A stretch of 64,000 bases of DNA from Anaerolineales bacterium (GCA_030680795.1 JAUXUL010000042.1:31418-95417), one strand, 5' to 3'; positions 34,047-43,615 are shown, counted from the stretch's first letter. Made by a program: numbers and translations. The notes: generated from the letters alone by a model not told the origin.

Positions 34047-34809
34047 AGCTGCCGCCTCCTTCATGTGATTTTATATTTCCTGTGGAATGCGTATTCATCC
34101 ACTTTCTCATCCAGTAAAGACTGATCGCCAGGATGACGAGCGCGATCACCTGGTCTCCGCGAAAGCCTGCGGGCCAAAAGACACTGTCGCCGCGAAAGGA
34201 TGCGAGGAAAACTCTGGAAGCAGAGGAAAGGGCAACCATCAACAAAAAATTCAATCCCGCACCCTCCGGCTTTGGAAACCGTTCGCGGATCACGAGAAGG
34301 ATTGTCAATGCAATGAATGTCTCGAAAAACTGCGAGGGATGGCGGTATTCATTCCACAATCGAATCGCCCAGGGCACGTTGGTCGGTGCACCGAAAGCAT
34401 CGCCGCTTAGGATATGCGCGAATCCCACAAAGACCATGAACAATGCCAGTCCGGGCGCGAGGGCGTCGAGGGTTGGGCGAAATGGCAGTCCCTTGCGTTG
34501 AATGAAGATCACGAACGTGATCAGACCGACAGCCAATCCCATGGATGGCGAAAGTGTGGTGGGAGTCAACGCCAGCAGGCTGAGGGGTTTCGCCAAATAT
34601 ACATTGGGAAACTCCAGCGCGTACCCCAGCCGCGCACCGACCAACCCTGCCAGCAGGGTGTAGAAAATTATATTGCTAAGCATAGAAACGTTGATCTTCA
34701 AACGCGCCGCTTCGCGCTCGATCAGGGGCAGCCCCAGCCATAAGCCCGCCAGCAAAGCCAGGCTTGCCATTGGAAGGATGAAAGGTCCAAGCCGCAAGAA
34801 AGGGAACAT
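34033..34809 (-). CDS. Lgt-like membrane protein
   Basis: The 258-residue protein shares the Lgt plan: GLVGARLGYALEFP, LSGDAFGAPTNVPWAI and YRHPSQFFETFIAL, the last matching the HPxQLYE motif. It differs enough from the Lgt at 29762 that a changed substrate is possible. It is flanked by TlpA and FixH-like genes in a thiol-redox operon. Confidence 0.82.
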   Translation of the reverse strand: MFPFLRLGPFILPMASLALLAGLWLGLPLIEREAARLKINVSMLSNIIFYTLLAGLVGARLGYALEFPNVYLAKPLSLLALTPTTLSPSMGLAVGLITFVIFIQRKGLPFRPTLDALAPGLALFMVFVGFAHILSGDAFGAPTNVPWAIRLWNEYRHPSQFFETFIALTILLVIRERFPKPEGAGLNFLLMVALSSASRVFLASFRGDSVFWPAGFRGDQVIALVILAISLYWMRKWMNTHSTGNIKSHEGGGSYVKR

Positions 34810-34810
34810 T

Positions 34811-35386
34811 TTATTGAACCTCCTGGAGCAGCGCCTCGATCTTCGAGCGAAAAAAAGTTTCGCTCATCGGCCCGCCGACCACTACTGTGCGGATGATACC
34901 TGCGCGGTTCACGAAAAAGGTGGTGGGCAAACCTCTCAACTCGTAAAGCGCGCTCACGCTCCCGTCCCGATCCAGCAGAATGGGAAAGGTCAGCCCAAAT
35001 TCCTCCACAAAACGCGGCACTTCACTCTCCGAATCCTGGTTGGTCACATTGAGTCCCAGAACGACCAGGCCGGAATCCTTGTATTGTTCATAGGCATTTT
35101 CCAGCGCAGGCATTTCAGCGCGGCAGGGCGGGCACCACGTGGCCCACAAATTGATGACCACGATCTTCCCGCGTAAATCTGAAAGGGTCACTTTTTCTCC
35201 CTGCAAATTATCAAGTGTGAAATCGGGAGCCAGAAAACCTTCGCGCGGACTCGGCGAAGAAGACAGCGGCGCTCCAACTGCCGATGGGACGCGCGAGACC
35301 ACCGTCCACAGGATGCCTGCGGCGAGACTCGCCAGCATCAATATTTCCCAGCGTCTCTTTCGGGACGGGAGGTTGGATTCCGTCAT
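34811..35386 (-). CDS. TlpA-family thiol-disulfide oxidoreductase
   Basis: The 191-residue protein has a signal anchor, a thioredoxin fold with LWATWCPPCRAEMPAL and a cis-Pro loop GLPTTFFVN. Likely reduces disulfides outside the membrane using electrons from the CcdA genes. The ATG at 35386 has GGAG 9 bases upstream. Confidence 0.9.
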   Translation of the reverse strand: MTESNLPSRKRRWEILMLASLAAGILWTVVSRVPSAVGAPLSSSPSPREGFLAPDFTLDNLQGEKVTLSDLRGKIVVINLWATWCPPCRAEMPALENAYEQYKDSGLVVLGLNVTNQDSESEVPRFVEEFGLTFPILLDRDGSVSALYELRGLPTTFFVNRAGIIRTVVVGGPMSETFFRSKIEALLQEVQ

Positions 35387-35410
35387 ATTAAAATTCTCCA
35401 ATCCCAGGCA

Positions 35411-36259
35411 TTATTTCAGAAGCGCATCGATGGTTTGCTGGAACACTTCGAAAGGCTGCGCGCCGATTACGGGCTGGCCGTTGACCAGAAACGTCGGGGT
35501 GCTCTGAACGCCCATCGCACTCGACGCCTGGGTGTCAGCCTGTATCAAGGATGTGTACTTTCCAGAATCCAGGCATTCATTGAAAGCCTGTGTCTCGAGC
35601 CCGAGTTCCTGCGCGAACTTCTTCAGGTTATCTTTGTTGAACGCGCCCTGGTTTTCGCCAGACTGGGAACTATAGATTATGTCGTGGTATTCCCAGAATT
35701 TGTCCTGGTCGGCCGCACATTCAGCGGCTTCCGCCGCCCATGTTGATTCATCCCCCAGAAAGGCGAAATTCCAATATCCAAAACGGACTTTTCCGCTTTG
35801 GATATATTTCTCATCAATTTGAGGCCCTACGATAGCGGCATGTCGTCCGCAGAAGGGACATTGGAAATCGCCGAACTCGATGATTGTGACGAGCGCGTTC
35901 GGGTCGCCTCTGAAATGACGGGTTTGGGCAACCACCGTTTCCATCAAATTTTGTTGAGCCGCAGAATTATCCGCAGTTGGGATCACAACTGGCGGCGCGG
36001 AGGCGGTGATCACCCCAGGTTGAGCAGCCACAGGTTGACTCCCGGATCGAGTGAATGGACGCCCAAAGTATCCGACCAACAGCCCAATCACCAGCATCAC
36101 TACTGCGATAATTGGCGTAGTCCATGATTGGATCGCGATGACCATGTCAGGTTGTTTCTGCATTTCCATGCGCTCAGGCCCTCCAGGCGCAACAAGTTTC
36201 TTTCGTCTTTTGACGGGTTCTTCGGATTGTGCTGTCTTTTCTTCTTTTTTCGCTTTCAT
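35411..36259 (-). CDS. DsbA-family thioredoxin-fold protein
   Basis: The 282-residue protein has a basic cytoplasmic tail, a membrane anchor (IAVVMLVIGLLVGYFG) and a DsbA-like domain with the active site QCPFCGRH. The cis-Pro loop reads VQSTPTFLVNGQPV. CPFC with a long helical insert is typical of bacterial DsbA/BdbD relatives. It likely oxidises or isomerises exported thiols. Neighbours include rhodanese, CcdA and TlpA. Confidence 0.9.
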   Translation of the reverse strand: MKAKKEEKTAQSEEPVKRRKKLVAPGGPERMEMQKQPDMVIAIQSWTTPIIAVVMLVIGLLVGYFGRPFTRSGSQPVAAQPGVITASAPPVVIPTADNSAAQQNLMETVVAQTRHFRGDPNALVTIIEFGDFQCPFCGRHAAIVGPQIDEKYIQSGKVRFGYWNFAFLGDESTWAAEAAECAADQDKFWEYHDIIYSSQSGENQGAFNKDNLKKFAQELGLETQAFNECLDSGKYTSLIQADTQASSAMGVQSTPTFLVNGQPVIGAQPFEVFQQTIDALLK

Positions 36260-36280
36260 ACCTTTAATCTCTCCTTTAGC

Positions 36281-36706
36281 TCACTTGTCTTGTATTTCAA
36301 ATCCAGCCCGTTCCCAACCCACCATGCCGCCTTCGAGATTCCAGATGTTTGTGTACCCTAACTTTACCAGCGCATCGGCGGAGATGGCGCTCATGCTCCC
36401 ACTGCGGCAGTACAGAACGATCCGCGCGTTCTTATCGGCAGGCAATTGGGACAGGTACGATGGCTCTGCAATCTGATCATACGGAATGGACAAATCGGTA
36501 TTCTCAATGTTCCCAGCAAAGGGGATATGCACGTTGACGAACACGAAGTCCTTGTTCTTCAACAGCGTATTCAGTTCATCCGCGCTGACGTTGGTATACG
36601 TGCGGCCCTCTACGCTGACTTGTTGTCCTGTCACTTCGACAGGTTTGTTCTGACATGCAGCCAGGGTCAGGCTGAGAGCGAGTAAGAGAATAAGAAATCG
36701 TTTCAT
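36281..36706 (-). CDS. rhodanese-domain lipoprotein
   Basis: The 141-residue protein has a lipobox (LTLAACQ) and a single rhodanese domain with active-site loop VLYCRSGSMSA. Rhodaneses transfer sulfane sulfur. Outside the membrane it may handle polysulfide or persulfides. In the same operon as DsbA and permuted CcdA. Confidence 0.9.
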   Translation of the reverse strand: MKRFLILLLALSLTLAACQNKPVEVTGQQVSVEGRTYTNVSADELNTLLKNKDFVFVNVHIPFAGNIENTDLSIPYDQIAEPSYLSQLPADKNARIVLYCRSGSMSAISADALVKLGYTNIWNLEGGMVGWERAGFEIQDK

Positions 36707-36720
36707 GAGTTGCTCCTGAG

Positions 36721-37521
36721 TTATTTACTTTCTTCTGTAAGCCCGAATGTGTGCCCGCTCAAATAGCCAAGATAGGCTGGCACCAATGGCAGGACGCACG
36801 GCGAAAGGAACGAGAGTAAGCCTGCCAGCACGGCGGTTATGTAAGTCGGGGCAGCGGTGTAGGTGGAAAAATCAATGAAAAGTCCGTTCTGGAAAGCCCA
36901 GATGGCAATGCGGGTCATCGAATTGGTTAAGAGCATGACACCGATGATCATGATGAACACGCCGCTGGCAATCTGGAAAGCGCGGCGGTAACGGCTCATG
37001 CGCTTGATCCAGCCCGTGGCGCGTTCCAGCCCCAATGCCAGGATCAGGAAGGGGATTCCCAAACCTATGGAATAACCCGATGCCAGCCACATAGCCTGGC
37101 CAACCGTATCCTGACTGAAACCCATGGTCAGGATCGCGCCGAGGGTCGCGCCGATGCATGGACTCCAGCCTGCGGCGAAGAAAATACCCATCAGGGCCGA
37201 CCCGCCATAAGTCCCGCGTTGACCCGTGTATTGAGCGCGGGTGTCCGCATAGAACCAGGGAATCCTGATGAGGTCCAGCGTCGCCAGCCCGAACAGGATC
37301 ACGACCACGCCGCCGATGCGTCCCAGGATAAATTTATATTCACCGAAGAGCTGTCCGAGGACCGTCACCGCGCCGCCCCAGCCGACGATGAAGATCAACG
37401 AGAAACCAAAAACGAACAACAGCGCATGGATAAAGACCTCCCAACGGCGCGGTACAACTTGCGGTTGAGGACTCCCCCTCTCCCTTTGGGAGAGGGCAGG
37501 GGTGAGGGCGGGTTCATTCAT
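36721..37521 (-). CDS. CcdA-type protein with circularly permuted order
   Basis: In ordinary CcdA the helix with FLSPCVLPLVPAYLGYLSG comes first and the helix with AAGWSPCIGATLGAILTMG fourth. Here the second type comes first and the FLSPC helix is at the C-terminus, ending HTFGLTEESK. All six helices are there, in one frame, with both Cys-Pro motifs. The first ~20 residues (ALTPALSQRERG) come from a repeat palindrome that lies at the start of the gene. GGAG precedes the ATG at 37521. Electron transfer across the membrane is likely kept. Confidence 0.85.
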   Translation of the reverse strand: MNEPALTPALSQRERGSPQPQVVPRRWEVFIHALLFVFGFSLIFIVGWGGAVTVLGQLFGEYKFILGRIGGVVVILFGLATLDLIRIPWFYADTRAQYTGQRGTYGGSALMGIFFAAGWSPCIGATLGAILTMGFSQDTVGQAMWLASGYSIGLGIPFLILALGLERATGWIKRMSRYRRAFQIASGVFIMIIGVMLLTNSMTRIAIWAFQNGLFIDFSTYTAAPTYITAVLAGLLSFLSPCVLPLVPAYLGYLSGHTFGLTEESK

Positions 37522-37529
37522 CTATTCTC

Positions 37530-38108
37530 CTACGGCGCGTCGGGTTCGGGTGACTTGTTGAGATTGGTCTTGTAGAACGCAAGCGCCTGCGCCGCGTCAA
37601 AGGTTTCCATTTCCAGGAGGCGCCCCCAGGAGGTCATCGCCACTGGCCCGTCAATCGAATCCCAGGGGTAGGCGATCACCTTGAAGTTGTTAACTTCATC
37701 CATGACGGCTTTTATTTGTGACTTCAATTCGGAGCAGCTGCCCTCACTCAGATTGGCGCAGTTGTACCAAAAGATGACGTAACCGTGCTCCAGGTTGTGG
37801 CCGAGATAACCGGCAGGAAATTGGTAGTTATTGGTCTCATAAAAACCTGCATCGAGTTCTTCTGAGTAATGCGGCCCGGAGGTGGGCGGATTGGTGCTGT
37901 ACTCGCCGGGGTCGCTATCGGTGGGAATGTGGTTTGATTCCATGACTGGCATGGAATCACCAATGCGTGGACGCGCACTTTGCGAGATGATTGCGCCGAT
38001 TACAACCAGCCCTGCTAATCCCAGCCCGCCCCAGATGAGGCTCACCTTCATCTTTTGTCGGCGCTGGCGGGTGCGCAACTGTTCACGATTACCTGATTTT
38101 TGGGTCAT
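37530..38108 (-). CDS. DUF3105 protein
   Basis: The 192-residue protein has an N-terminal helix and then HIPTDSDPGEYSTNPPTSGPH, LGHNLEHGYVIFWYNC and MTSWGRLLEMETFD, all hallmarks of DUF3105. Function unknown; family members often lie beside cytochrome or copper genes. A degraded paralog is at 42571. Confidence 0.87.
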   Translation of the reverse strand: MTQKSGNREQLRTRQRRQKMKVSLIWGGLGLAGLVVIGAIISQSARPRIGDSMPVMESNHIPTDSDPGEYSTNPPTSGPHYSEELDAGFYETNNYQFPAGYLGHNLEHGYVIFWYNCANLSEGSCSELKSQIKAVMDEVNNFKVIAYPWDSIDGPVAMTSWGRLLEMETFDAAQALAFYKTNLNKSPEPDAP

Positions 38109-38176
38109 ATTCTTACTCCTTTAAGAAGATATTGTGTATCGGCCAAATCGTACGAGGCCATTTTGAAAAACTTTGC

Positions 38177-38665
38177 TTACTGTGAGATCGGTCTGACAGT
38201 GATCCACCATTGAAATTCACGCTCCTCGATGCCCCATTTGCTCTTGATAAATTCAAGAATGGCGGCAGTTTCATCTCGGCTGAGTTGATCCTTGAACAGG
38301 GGCATTTTTGAATTGTAGACTGGGTCTCCGCCGTTTTCAATAATGCCGATCAGGAGTTCGTCCGCATGATGCCAGGTGTGGCCCGAACTGTCGTGTGGCG
38401 GGGGCATTAACGAACCATCTGGCAGGGACTGTTTCCAATTGGCGGCGCCCTCCAGGTTTGCGCCATGGCACTTCGCGCAGTACTGGGCATACAGGATTTC
38501 TCCCTGTGACACTTTTTCAGGCTTCAGTGTCGGCAGAGGCGGCACAGCGGTTTGATTGATCACAACCGGGCGGGTCTCTTGACCAGCCTGTTGATAAGCC
38601 AGGAAGACCGCGCCGAGGATCAAAACCAGAATTGCGAGCCAAGAGACTCGGCGCCGTTTCATCAT
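38177..38665 (-). CDS. membrane-anchored class I cytochrome c
   Basis: The 162-residue protein has one N-terminal helix and a heme-c site YCAKCHG (Cys63, Cys66, His67). The axial Met is likely in [14 protein letters not shown]. It may carry electrons to an oxidase or within the thiol-redox operon. Its start overlaps the small gene upstream. Confidence 0.9.
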   Translation of the reverse strand: MMKRRRVSWLAILVLILGAVFLAYQQAGQETRPVVINQTAVPPLPTLKPEKVSQGEILYAQYCAKCHGANLEGAANWKQSLPDGSLMPPPHDSSGHTWHHADELLIGIIENGGDPVYNSKMPLFKDQLSRDETAAILEFIKSKWGIEEREFQWWITVRPISQ

Positions 38666-38820
38666 AATGGTTTCAAACCTGCCCGACGGGATTTATTTTC
38701 GATCGACACGGCCATCAGCAGGCTGAAGACGATCAGCCAATGACGCGCGAAGACCAGGACAATTCGGTTTATCGCAACCCGCCAGGAACGCCCTTGCGGG
38801 ACATAAGTTGTAACAGACAT
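38662..38820 (-). CDS. single-helix membrane protein, 52 aa
   Basis: The frame reads [20 protein letters not shown] followed by a helix ([18 protein letters not shown]) and a basic tail. It resembles the N-terminal helix of DUF2085 proteins such as the one at 41788, so it may be a remnant, but it stops in overlap with the cytochrome c start, which suggests translational coupling. Confidence 0.5.
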   Translation of the reverse strand: MSVTTYVPQGRSWRVAINRIVLVFARHWLIVFSLLMAVSIENKSRRAGLKPL

Positions 38821-38910
38821 TTATGTTGAGCACCTCACAACTGATGGCAAATAAAACGCATCAGTCATCAAAACGGACTTTCCTATTCGAAGATCAAATC
38901 AACAGGATAA

Positions 38911-39288
38911 TCAGAGCGCTTTATATTGGATTTTTGGGGGAGGGATTACAATTTCGCGGTAACTTATTTGGATGAAAAGGGGTGAAAGGGCAACTCGGTG
39001 AGTCCCCGCCGAGTGAGTTGCGCAGGCAGAATGCGGAATGACAAAACTACCGCATATTGAGGATGAAGAACCGAATGTATCATTACAACATGGCACAGTC
39101 ATATCCTGCGCTGCGGGCGCGGTGTTATTCAGCAACGTGCCTGTTGCAGAAGCTGTATGCATGTGCCTGGTTTGCATGGACAGAATATGGGAGATAGGGG
39201 AAAACCCAATCAAGAGCATCAATCCCAATGCTATCCGTAGAAACCATAAATTTGGAGTTTTTCCATCCATGACGTAGTTATTATACAT
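38911..39288 (-). CDS. exported hypothetical protein, 125 aa
   Basis: The protein has a signal-like helix (WFLRIALGLMLLIGFSP) and then His/Met and Cys residues (MQTRHMHTAS, VPCCND, SICGSF, HSACATHSAG). The many metal-type residues suit copper binding, which is inferred. Start uncertain (39288 or 39270). Family not recognised. Confidence 0.55.
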   Translation of the reverse strand: MYNNYVMDGKTPNLWFLRIALGLMLLIGFSPISHILSMQTRHMHTASATGTLLNNTAPAAQDMTVPCCNDTFGSSSSICGSFVIPHSACATHSAGTHRVALSPLFIQISYREIVIPPPKIQYKAL

Positions 39289-39378
39289 GAGCGCTTATCA
39301 TTTTTTAAATTTCTAAGCCAGCGCTAAGCAACTGTTCCGGAATTTTTTGAGGTTCTGCTTGGGCAATCCCGAAATTGA

Positions 39379-41154
39379 TCATTTCTTCGATTCCTTTTTG
39401 CGCGGGCTGCCAGCTGGGATTGGCAAATGAACAAACAGCCGCGTGCCGCCTCCCGCTTCACTCTGGACCTCGAACCTGGCTCCAATTAAACCAGCTCTTT
39501 CGCGCATCCCAAGCAGACCGAAATGTCCGCTCGGCGCGAAGTCCGTGGGACTCTTTGGCACACTAAAGCCAACGCCATCGTCCGTTACTTCCAGTTTGGT
39601 TTCCTTATCGAAGCCGATGCGCAGCGCGGCGCCCTTTGCCTTCGCATGACGAACTACGTTGTTCAATGCTTCCTGCGCAATGCGATATAGGGCTAATTCA
39701 ACTTCACGAGACAGGCGACGCTCCCGCCCTGATTGGTGAAAGTCCACTTCCAGGTGATTGGTCTGGCTTGTTTCGCGCGCCAGCATTTCGAGCGCGGTGA
39801 CAAGACCCAAGTCTTCGAGATAGATCGGACGCAGGGCGCGCGTCAGGCGGCGCAGATTTTGGATGGTTTCCTCGGCAAGAGATTCAAGTTCCCCAAGTGC
39901 CTCTTGCCCACTCTGGGTCTTTACAGATTTTTGTGTGAGTTGCACGCGTTGTTTGAGTGCAATCACGGCTTGAATAGTGTCATCATGTAATTCTCTGGCA
40001 AGACGGTTGCGCTCTTCTTCCTGTGCGAATGTGATCGCGCCGATGTAATCGTGCAATCCCTCCTGCGCGGCCTGCACTTTGTGCGCCATTTCAGCCAGCT
40101 CCATTTGCAGATGGCGAACTTCCGAAATACCGCCGACGGATTCTTTGATGGCATCAAAGTCACCCCAGGCCAGCGCCGCGGCTTTTGATTCCAATCGCTG
40201 CAGGGGTTGGACGATTTGTTTCGTCCCAAACCACAATGCAACCAGCGCAAGGATGAATGCGGGCACAAGCACCAGCGGCGCCATTTGCGTAACTTGCAGG
40301 GAAGGGCTGACCACTGCCTGCCAGGCTTCTTCCGTGATCAGCGCCCAGCCTGTCGAAGGAATAGGGCTGTAGGCAATCACGTGTTCGCTGTTGTTCACCT
40401 GGACGTAAAGTGCTCCGCTTTCACCGCGCAAGGCCTCGGATACGCCTGAATGATTGGCAGGCAGACCCTGAATCTCGGATGTTCCGCTGACGAAGAGCAC
40501 TTGTCGCGAAGGATCTAAAAGATAAATCGTGACCGGGTTGCCAGCAGCATAAGAAGCGAAAAGCGCTTGTTCCGCGAGCCTCTCAGGAGAGAACGCTCCA
40601 GCCGCGATTAGGCCGCGTTCTGAAGAATAGACTGAAATGATGACAAAGAGGCGTTTCGAGTTTGGATCAACGAACGGGTCCGAGAAGACGGGCTCGAAAC
40701 TTGTGCTGAGCGGAGCCGAAGCATCCGAGGAAGAGGCCAGGGGTAGGTTTGATGCATTTTGAGCCACCCAGCCCCAAAGTTCATCATGATCTGTGTTTGC
40801 AATCAGACGACCATTTGAATTGAAGAAGGCTATTCCACCGTCGAAGTCGGATGTCTGATCGTTTGAAACAGAAAGTATTTTTTCAAATGTCAAATCCTTG
40901 GATGCTTCAGCAAATGCAGCCATGCTGGAAATCGTTGCCATGCGATGATGCAATTCTGATTCGAGCGCGGCTGCGGCCGATTGGGCCGAGCGTTCGTCGC
41001 GTTCGCCGACGAGGGTACGCATATCCCGTTGGTGAAGGGAATAACTGCCAAACGCAATTACTAGCAAAAGCAGAGTGAGGGGTAAAACTGTGATGGCGAA
41101 AAGCTGCACGGTCAGTCCGCGCAGGAGTGGAAGTGACGTGCGCAACTTTTTCAT
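39379..41154 (-). CDS. NarL-group sensor histidine kinase
   Basis: The 591-residue kinase has a helix at ~14-36, an extracytoplasmic cache-type domain (~40-270), a second helix, a HAMP region, HisKA_3 motif RLARELHDDTIQAV with the phospho-His, and a HATPase domain with VTDDGVGF and GHFGLLGMRERAG. Its start overlaps the regulator stop by 4 bases (ATGA). The ligand is unknown; the cache domain suggests a small molecule outside. Confidence 0.92.
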   Translation of the reverse strand: MKKLRTSLPLLRGLTVQLFAITVLPLTLLLLVIAFGSYSLHQRDMRTLVGERDERSAQSAAAALESELHHRMATISSMAAFAEASKDLTFEKILSVSNDQTSDFDGGIAFFNSNGRLIANTDHDELWGWVAQNASNLPLASSSDASAPLSTSFEPVFSDPFVDPNSKRLFVIISVYSSERGLIAAGAFSPERLAEQALFASYAAGNPVTIYLLDPSRQVLFVSGTSEIQGLPANHSGVSEALRGESGALYVQVNNSEHVIAYSPIPSTGWALITEEAWQAVVSPSLQVTQMAPLVLVPAFILALVALWFGTKQIVQPLQRLESKAAALAWGDFDAIKESVGGISEVRHLQMELAEMAHKVQAAQEGLHDYIGAITFAQEEERNRLARELHDDTIQAVIALKQRVQLTQKSVKTQSGQEALGELESLAEETIQNLRRLTRALRPIYLEDLGLVTALEMLARETSQTNHLEVDFHQSGRERRLSREVELALYRIAQEALNNVVRHAKAKGAALRIGFDKETKLEVTDDGVGFSVPKSPTDFAPSGHFGLLGMRERAGLIGARFEVQSEAGGGTRLFVHLPIPAGSPRKKESKK

Positions 41155-41840
41155 TCTTCGGCGATCTGACCAGCGTTTTGCGAGATCCAGCCGAGAGAGA
41201 CAGCGCGCATGACAGCCTCAGTACGGCTGGTGGCCTGCATTTTGGCGAAGATGTGCGCGAGATGTCCTTGAACGGTACGGTCGCTGATCCCAAGTTGAAC
41301 GCCGATGGACTTGTTGGTGTACCCTTTGGCAGCCAGCCTTAAAACATCCAGTTCGCGCTCGGTGAGGGCCTCTGCAACAGAGGTTTCAGGATGCTTGAAG
41401 AGGTTCGACATGAGTTTGCGCGTGACCGCAGGATCTAGCGCAGACCTGCCTTCGTTCACATCGCGTACAGCCTGCATAAGTTCATCTGCCGAGGCTGTCT
41501 TGAGCACGTAGCCATTGGCGCCGGCCTGCAAAACGGCCATTACGTATGGTTCGTCATCATAGGCGGTCAGAATGAGAATGCCCACCTCAGGCAGATGAGT
41601 ACGCACCCAGCGTGTCACTTCGATGCCGCTGGCTTTGGGCATTTGGATATCCAGCACCGCGACATCAGGCTTGTATTTTTGGATGAGAGCCTGGGCCTCT
41701 TCGCCATCGCCGGCTTCAGCAATGATTTGAAGATCGCCCGCGCTTTCGATGAGCTGGCGAATCCCTGCGCGGACAATGTGATGGTCGTCAGCCAGCAGAA
41801 CGCGGATTTTTGTTTTTGATTTGCTCGATAACTTTTTCAT
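41151..41840 (-). CDS. LuxR/NarL-type response regulator
   Basis: The 229-residue protein has a receiver domain (phospho-Asp in VAVLDIQMPK) and a C-terminal LuxR helix-turn-helix (LTERELDVLRLAAKGYTNKS). It overlaps DUF2085 by 53 bases upstream and the kinase downstream. Its targets are unknown. Confidence 0.93.
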   Translation of the reverse strand: MKKLSSKSKTKIRVLLADDHHIVRAGIRQLIESAGDLQIIAEAGDGEEAQALIQKYKPDVAVLDIQMPKASGIEVTRWVRTHLPEVGILILTAYDDEPYVMAVLQAGANGYVLKTASADELMQAVRDVNEGRSALDPAVTRKLMSNLFKHPETSVAEALTERELDVLRLAAKGYTNKSIGVQLGISDRTVQGHLAHIFAKMQATSRTEAVMRAVSLGWISQNAGQIAEE

Positions 41841-42561
41841 AACTCAACTTATCCAATTCTTGATTTAGTTCCTGGGTCTGGAACATGTACGGGAAGGCAA
41901 GCCAGGAGATGCCGAGTCCGGCCAAAAGTCCAGTAATGAGCCGGGCCCATGAGTTGAACGAACCGAGGGCGTCGCCCGCGTAGAATGCCGCGGGGAAGGC
42001 GTTGTTCGTCAGCGCAGCCAGCCATTGATTTGTATCACGGAATCCCTGCCCAATGCCAGCGAAATCACTAAACATATGTGTGCCGCCGTCCATCGCGATG
42101 GGGAGCAGGAGCAATATGAATCCCCACCATGAAAGCGGTTTGATCTTGCGGCGCATCGTATACCAAAGAACCGCGAAAAACCATACACTTGTATAGAACG
42201 AGATCATACGATCTGACCAGGCGATCTTCCAGCCCATTGTCTCATTGCCGATGAATTGGCGCAGGATCATCGGATTGCTTGTGTTCTGCCAGGCGGCTTG
42301 AATTTCACTCAAGGAATACATTGTCTTGTCACCAAACCAAAAGAACGAACGCTCTGGCAGTTGGTGGCAGAAAAAGGAGTAAAAGAAATAGATCGATTTT
42401 CCTGCGCCCGTCCAACCAATCTGCATGAAGACAGGCGCGAAGTACGGCAGGAAGACCCACAATCCATACATGATCAGAAAGGTTTCAAACCAATGCGTGC
42501 TAATCCATTGCAAGATGGATTGTTTTGGTTTTGAAACCGTGGCTGGTGTAATTACAGACAT
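41788..42561 (-). CDS. DUF2085 membrane protein
   Basis: The 257-residue protein has about five helices and the family motif FFCHQLPERSFFWFG. The PIAMDGGTHMFSD segment is also typical of DUF2085. Function unknown. AAAGGAG precedes the ATG. It lies between a decayed DUF3105 gene and the two-component genes. Confidence 0.87.
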   Translation of the reverse strand: MSVITPATVSKPKQSILQWISTHWFETFLIMYGLWVFLPYFAPVFMQIGWTGAGKSIYFFYSFFCHQLPERSFFWFGDKTMYSLSEIQAAWQNTSNPMILRQFIGNETMGWKIAWSDRMISFYTSVWFFAVLWYTMRRKIKPLSWWGFILLLLPIAMDGGTHMFSDFAGIGQGFRDTNQWLAALTNNAFPAAFYAGDALGSFNSWARLITGLLAGLGISWLAFPYMFQTQELNQELDKLSYEKVIEQIKNKNPRSAG

Positions 42562-42570
42562 TGCACTCCT

Positions 42571-42989
42571 TTATGGCGCAGTGGGTTCGGGGGCGCGATT
42601 GAAGTTGGCGTGATAAAAGGCGCTGGCTTTTTCCGCGTCAAAGGTTTCAAGCTTCCCCAGCCGTCCCCATGAAGTCATGACTAGGGAAACGTCAAGTGAA
42701 GGCCAGGGATCGGTAATTAGTTTTGTGCCGCCCAAATCATCCATCGTTGCTTTGAGCGGACGAGAGGTTGGCGGGTCGGAATTATACAAGCCTGGGTCGC
42801 TGTCAACCGGAATATGAGTGGTTGCCATCACTCGAAGGGACTCGCCTGCTGCGGGTCGAATCCCTGCCAGACCATAAACCCGATCACAGCAAGTATAACT
42901 GCGCCCAGTCCGACCTAGGTTAATTTTGAAACAATATTTTTCCTGCGGTTTCTCTCGCGCATTTGTTGTCGTGGTGAGTTTGTAATCAT
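42571..42989 (-). pseudogene. DUF3105 gene with stops, frameshift and deletion
   Basis: One frame from ATG 42989 reads SPRQQMRERNRRKNIVSKLT and GLGAVILAVIGFMVWQGF with stops in it. Another frame gives THIPVDSDPGLYNSDPPTS and then jumps to KATMDDLGGTK, losing the central HNLEHGYV segment, before ending MTSWGRLGKLETFDAEKA. Compared with the intact gene at 37530 it is clearly broken. Confidence 0.8.
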
Positions 42990-43159
42990 AAGAATTCAGA
43001 TACTGATAAAACAGACGCCAATAATTGTTTGACGCCTGTTTTACTTGTTGTATTACTGATACGGAGCCCGCTATTTCTTGCATAAATATCCAAACATTCC
43101 CTGCTTCTGCTGCGAAATCAGGTGATTATTGGTCAGCTAATTGTGCAAGTCACAGTAAA

Positions 43160-43615
43160 TTACCTGACGATAATTGACTGCTTCATGCCTGCTTCATAAT
43201 GACCTTCCACATGACAGGCAAATTCCAGACTTCCAGCAGATGCGGGTTCAGTGAAAGTGTAGTCAAAGGATACTGTTGCGCCAAGTGGTAGTTCATCTGC
43301 TTCGATCATGGCTTAAGCCATCTCGTCCAGTTCACCCATATCCATGTCCATCATATCTCCCATCGCCGGAGGCAGGATCATTATTTCATGATTGATCAAA
43401 CCTTCATTGGTCACAGCAAAATGATACGGAACGCCTGCTTTGAAATTAGTCATTGATGATTCGATCCCGAAATCGGTCAATGTGATTTTGACTTCTCCCG
43501 TATCGCTGGCGCCCTGCCCGCCACATGCAGCCAACAATAACCCCGCGGCAATTAGAATAATGTATATTTTTTTTGAACGCGAACATTTTTTCTCCTTGTC
43601 AATGAATTTAGACAA
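43160..43615 (-). pseudogene. cupredoxin-like lipoprotein with internal stop
   Basis: From ATG 43615 the frame has a lipobox (LLLAACGG), NHEIMILPPAMGDMMDMDMG and stops at TAA 43313-43315. The same frame continues without further stops: AMIEADELPLGATVSFDYTF and LEFACHVEGHYEAGMKQSII, ending at 43160. The Cys/His/Met copper site of the second half is thus lost if the stop is real. TAA is not a known recoded codon. Confidence 0.78.

Noticed and set aside
38110..38176. Further copy of the 18-bp palindrome before DUF3105
   Set aside because: GTAAGC and GGCC are there but 15 bases apart rather than 6, so it does not fit the site.
43313..43315. Recoded stop codon in the cupredoxin gene
   Set aside because: The codon is TAA, which is not used for selenocysteine or pyrrolysine, and no recoding element is visible.
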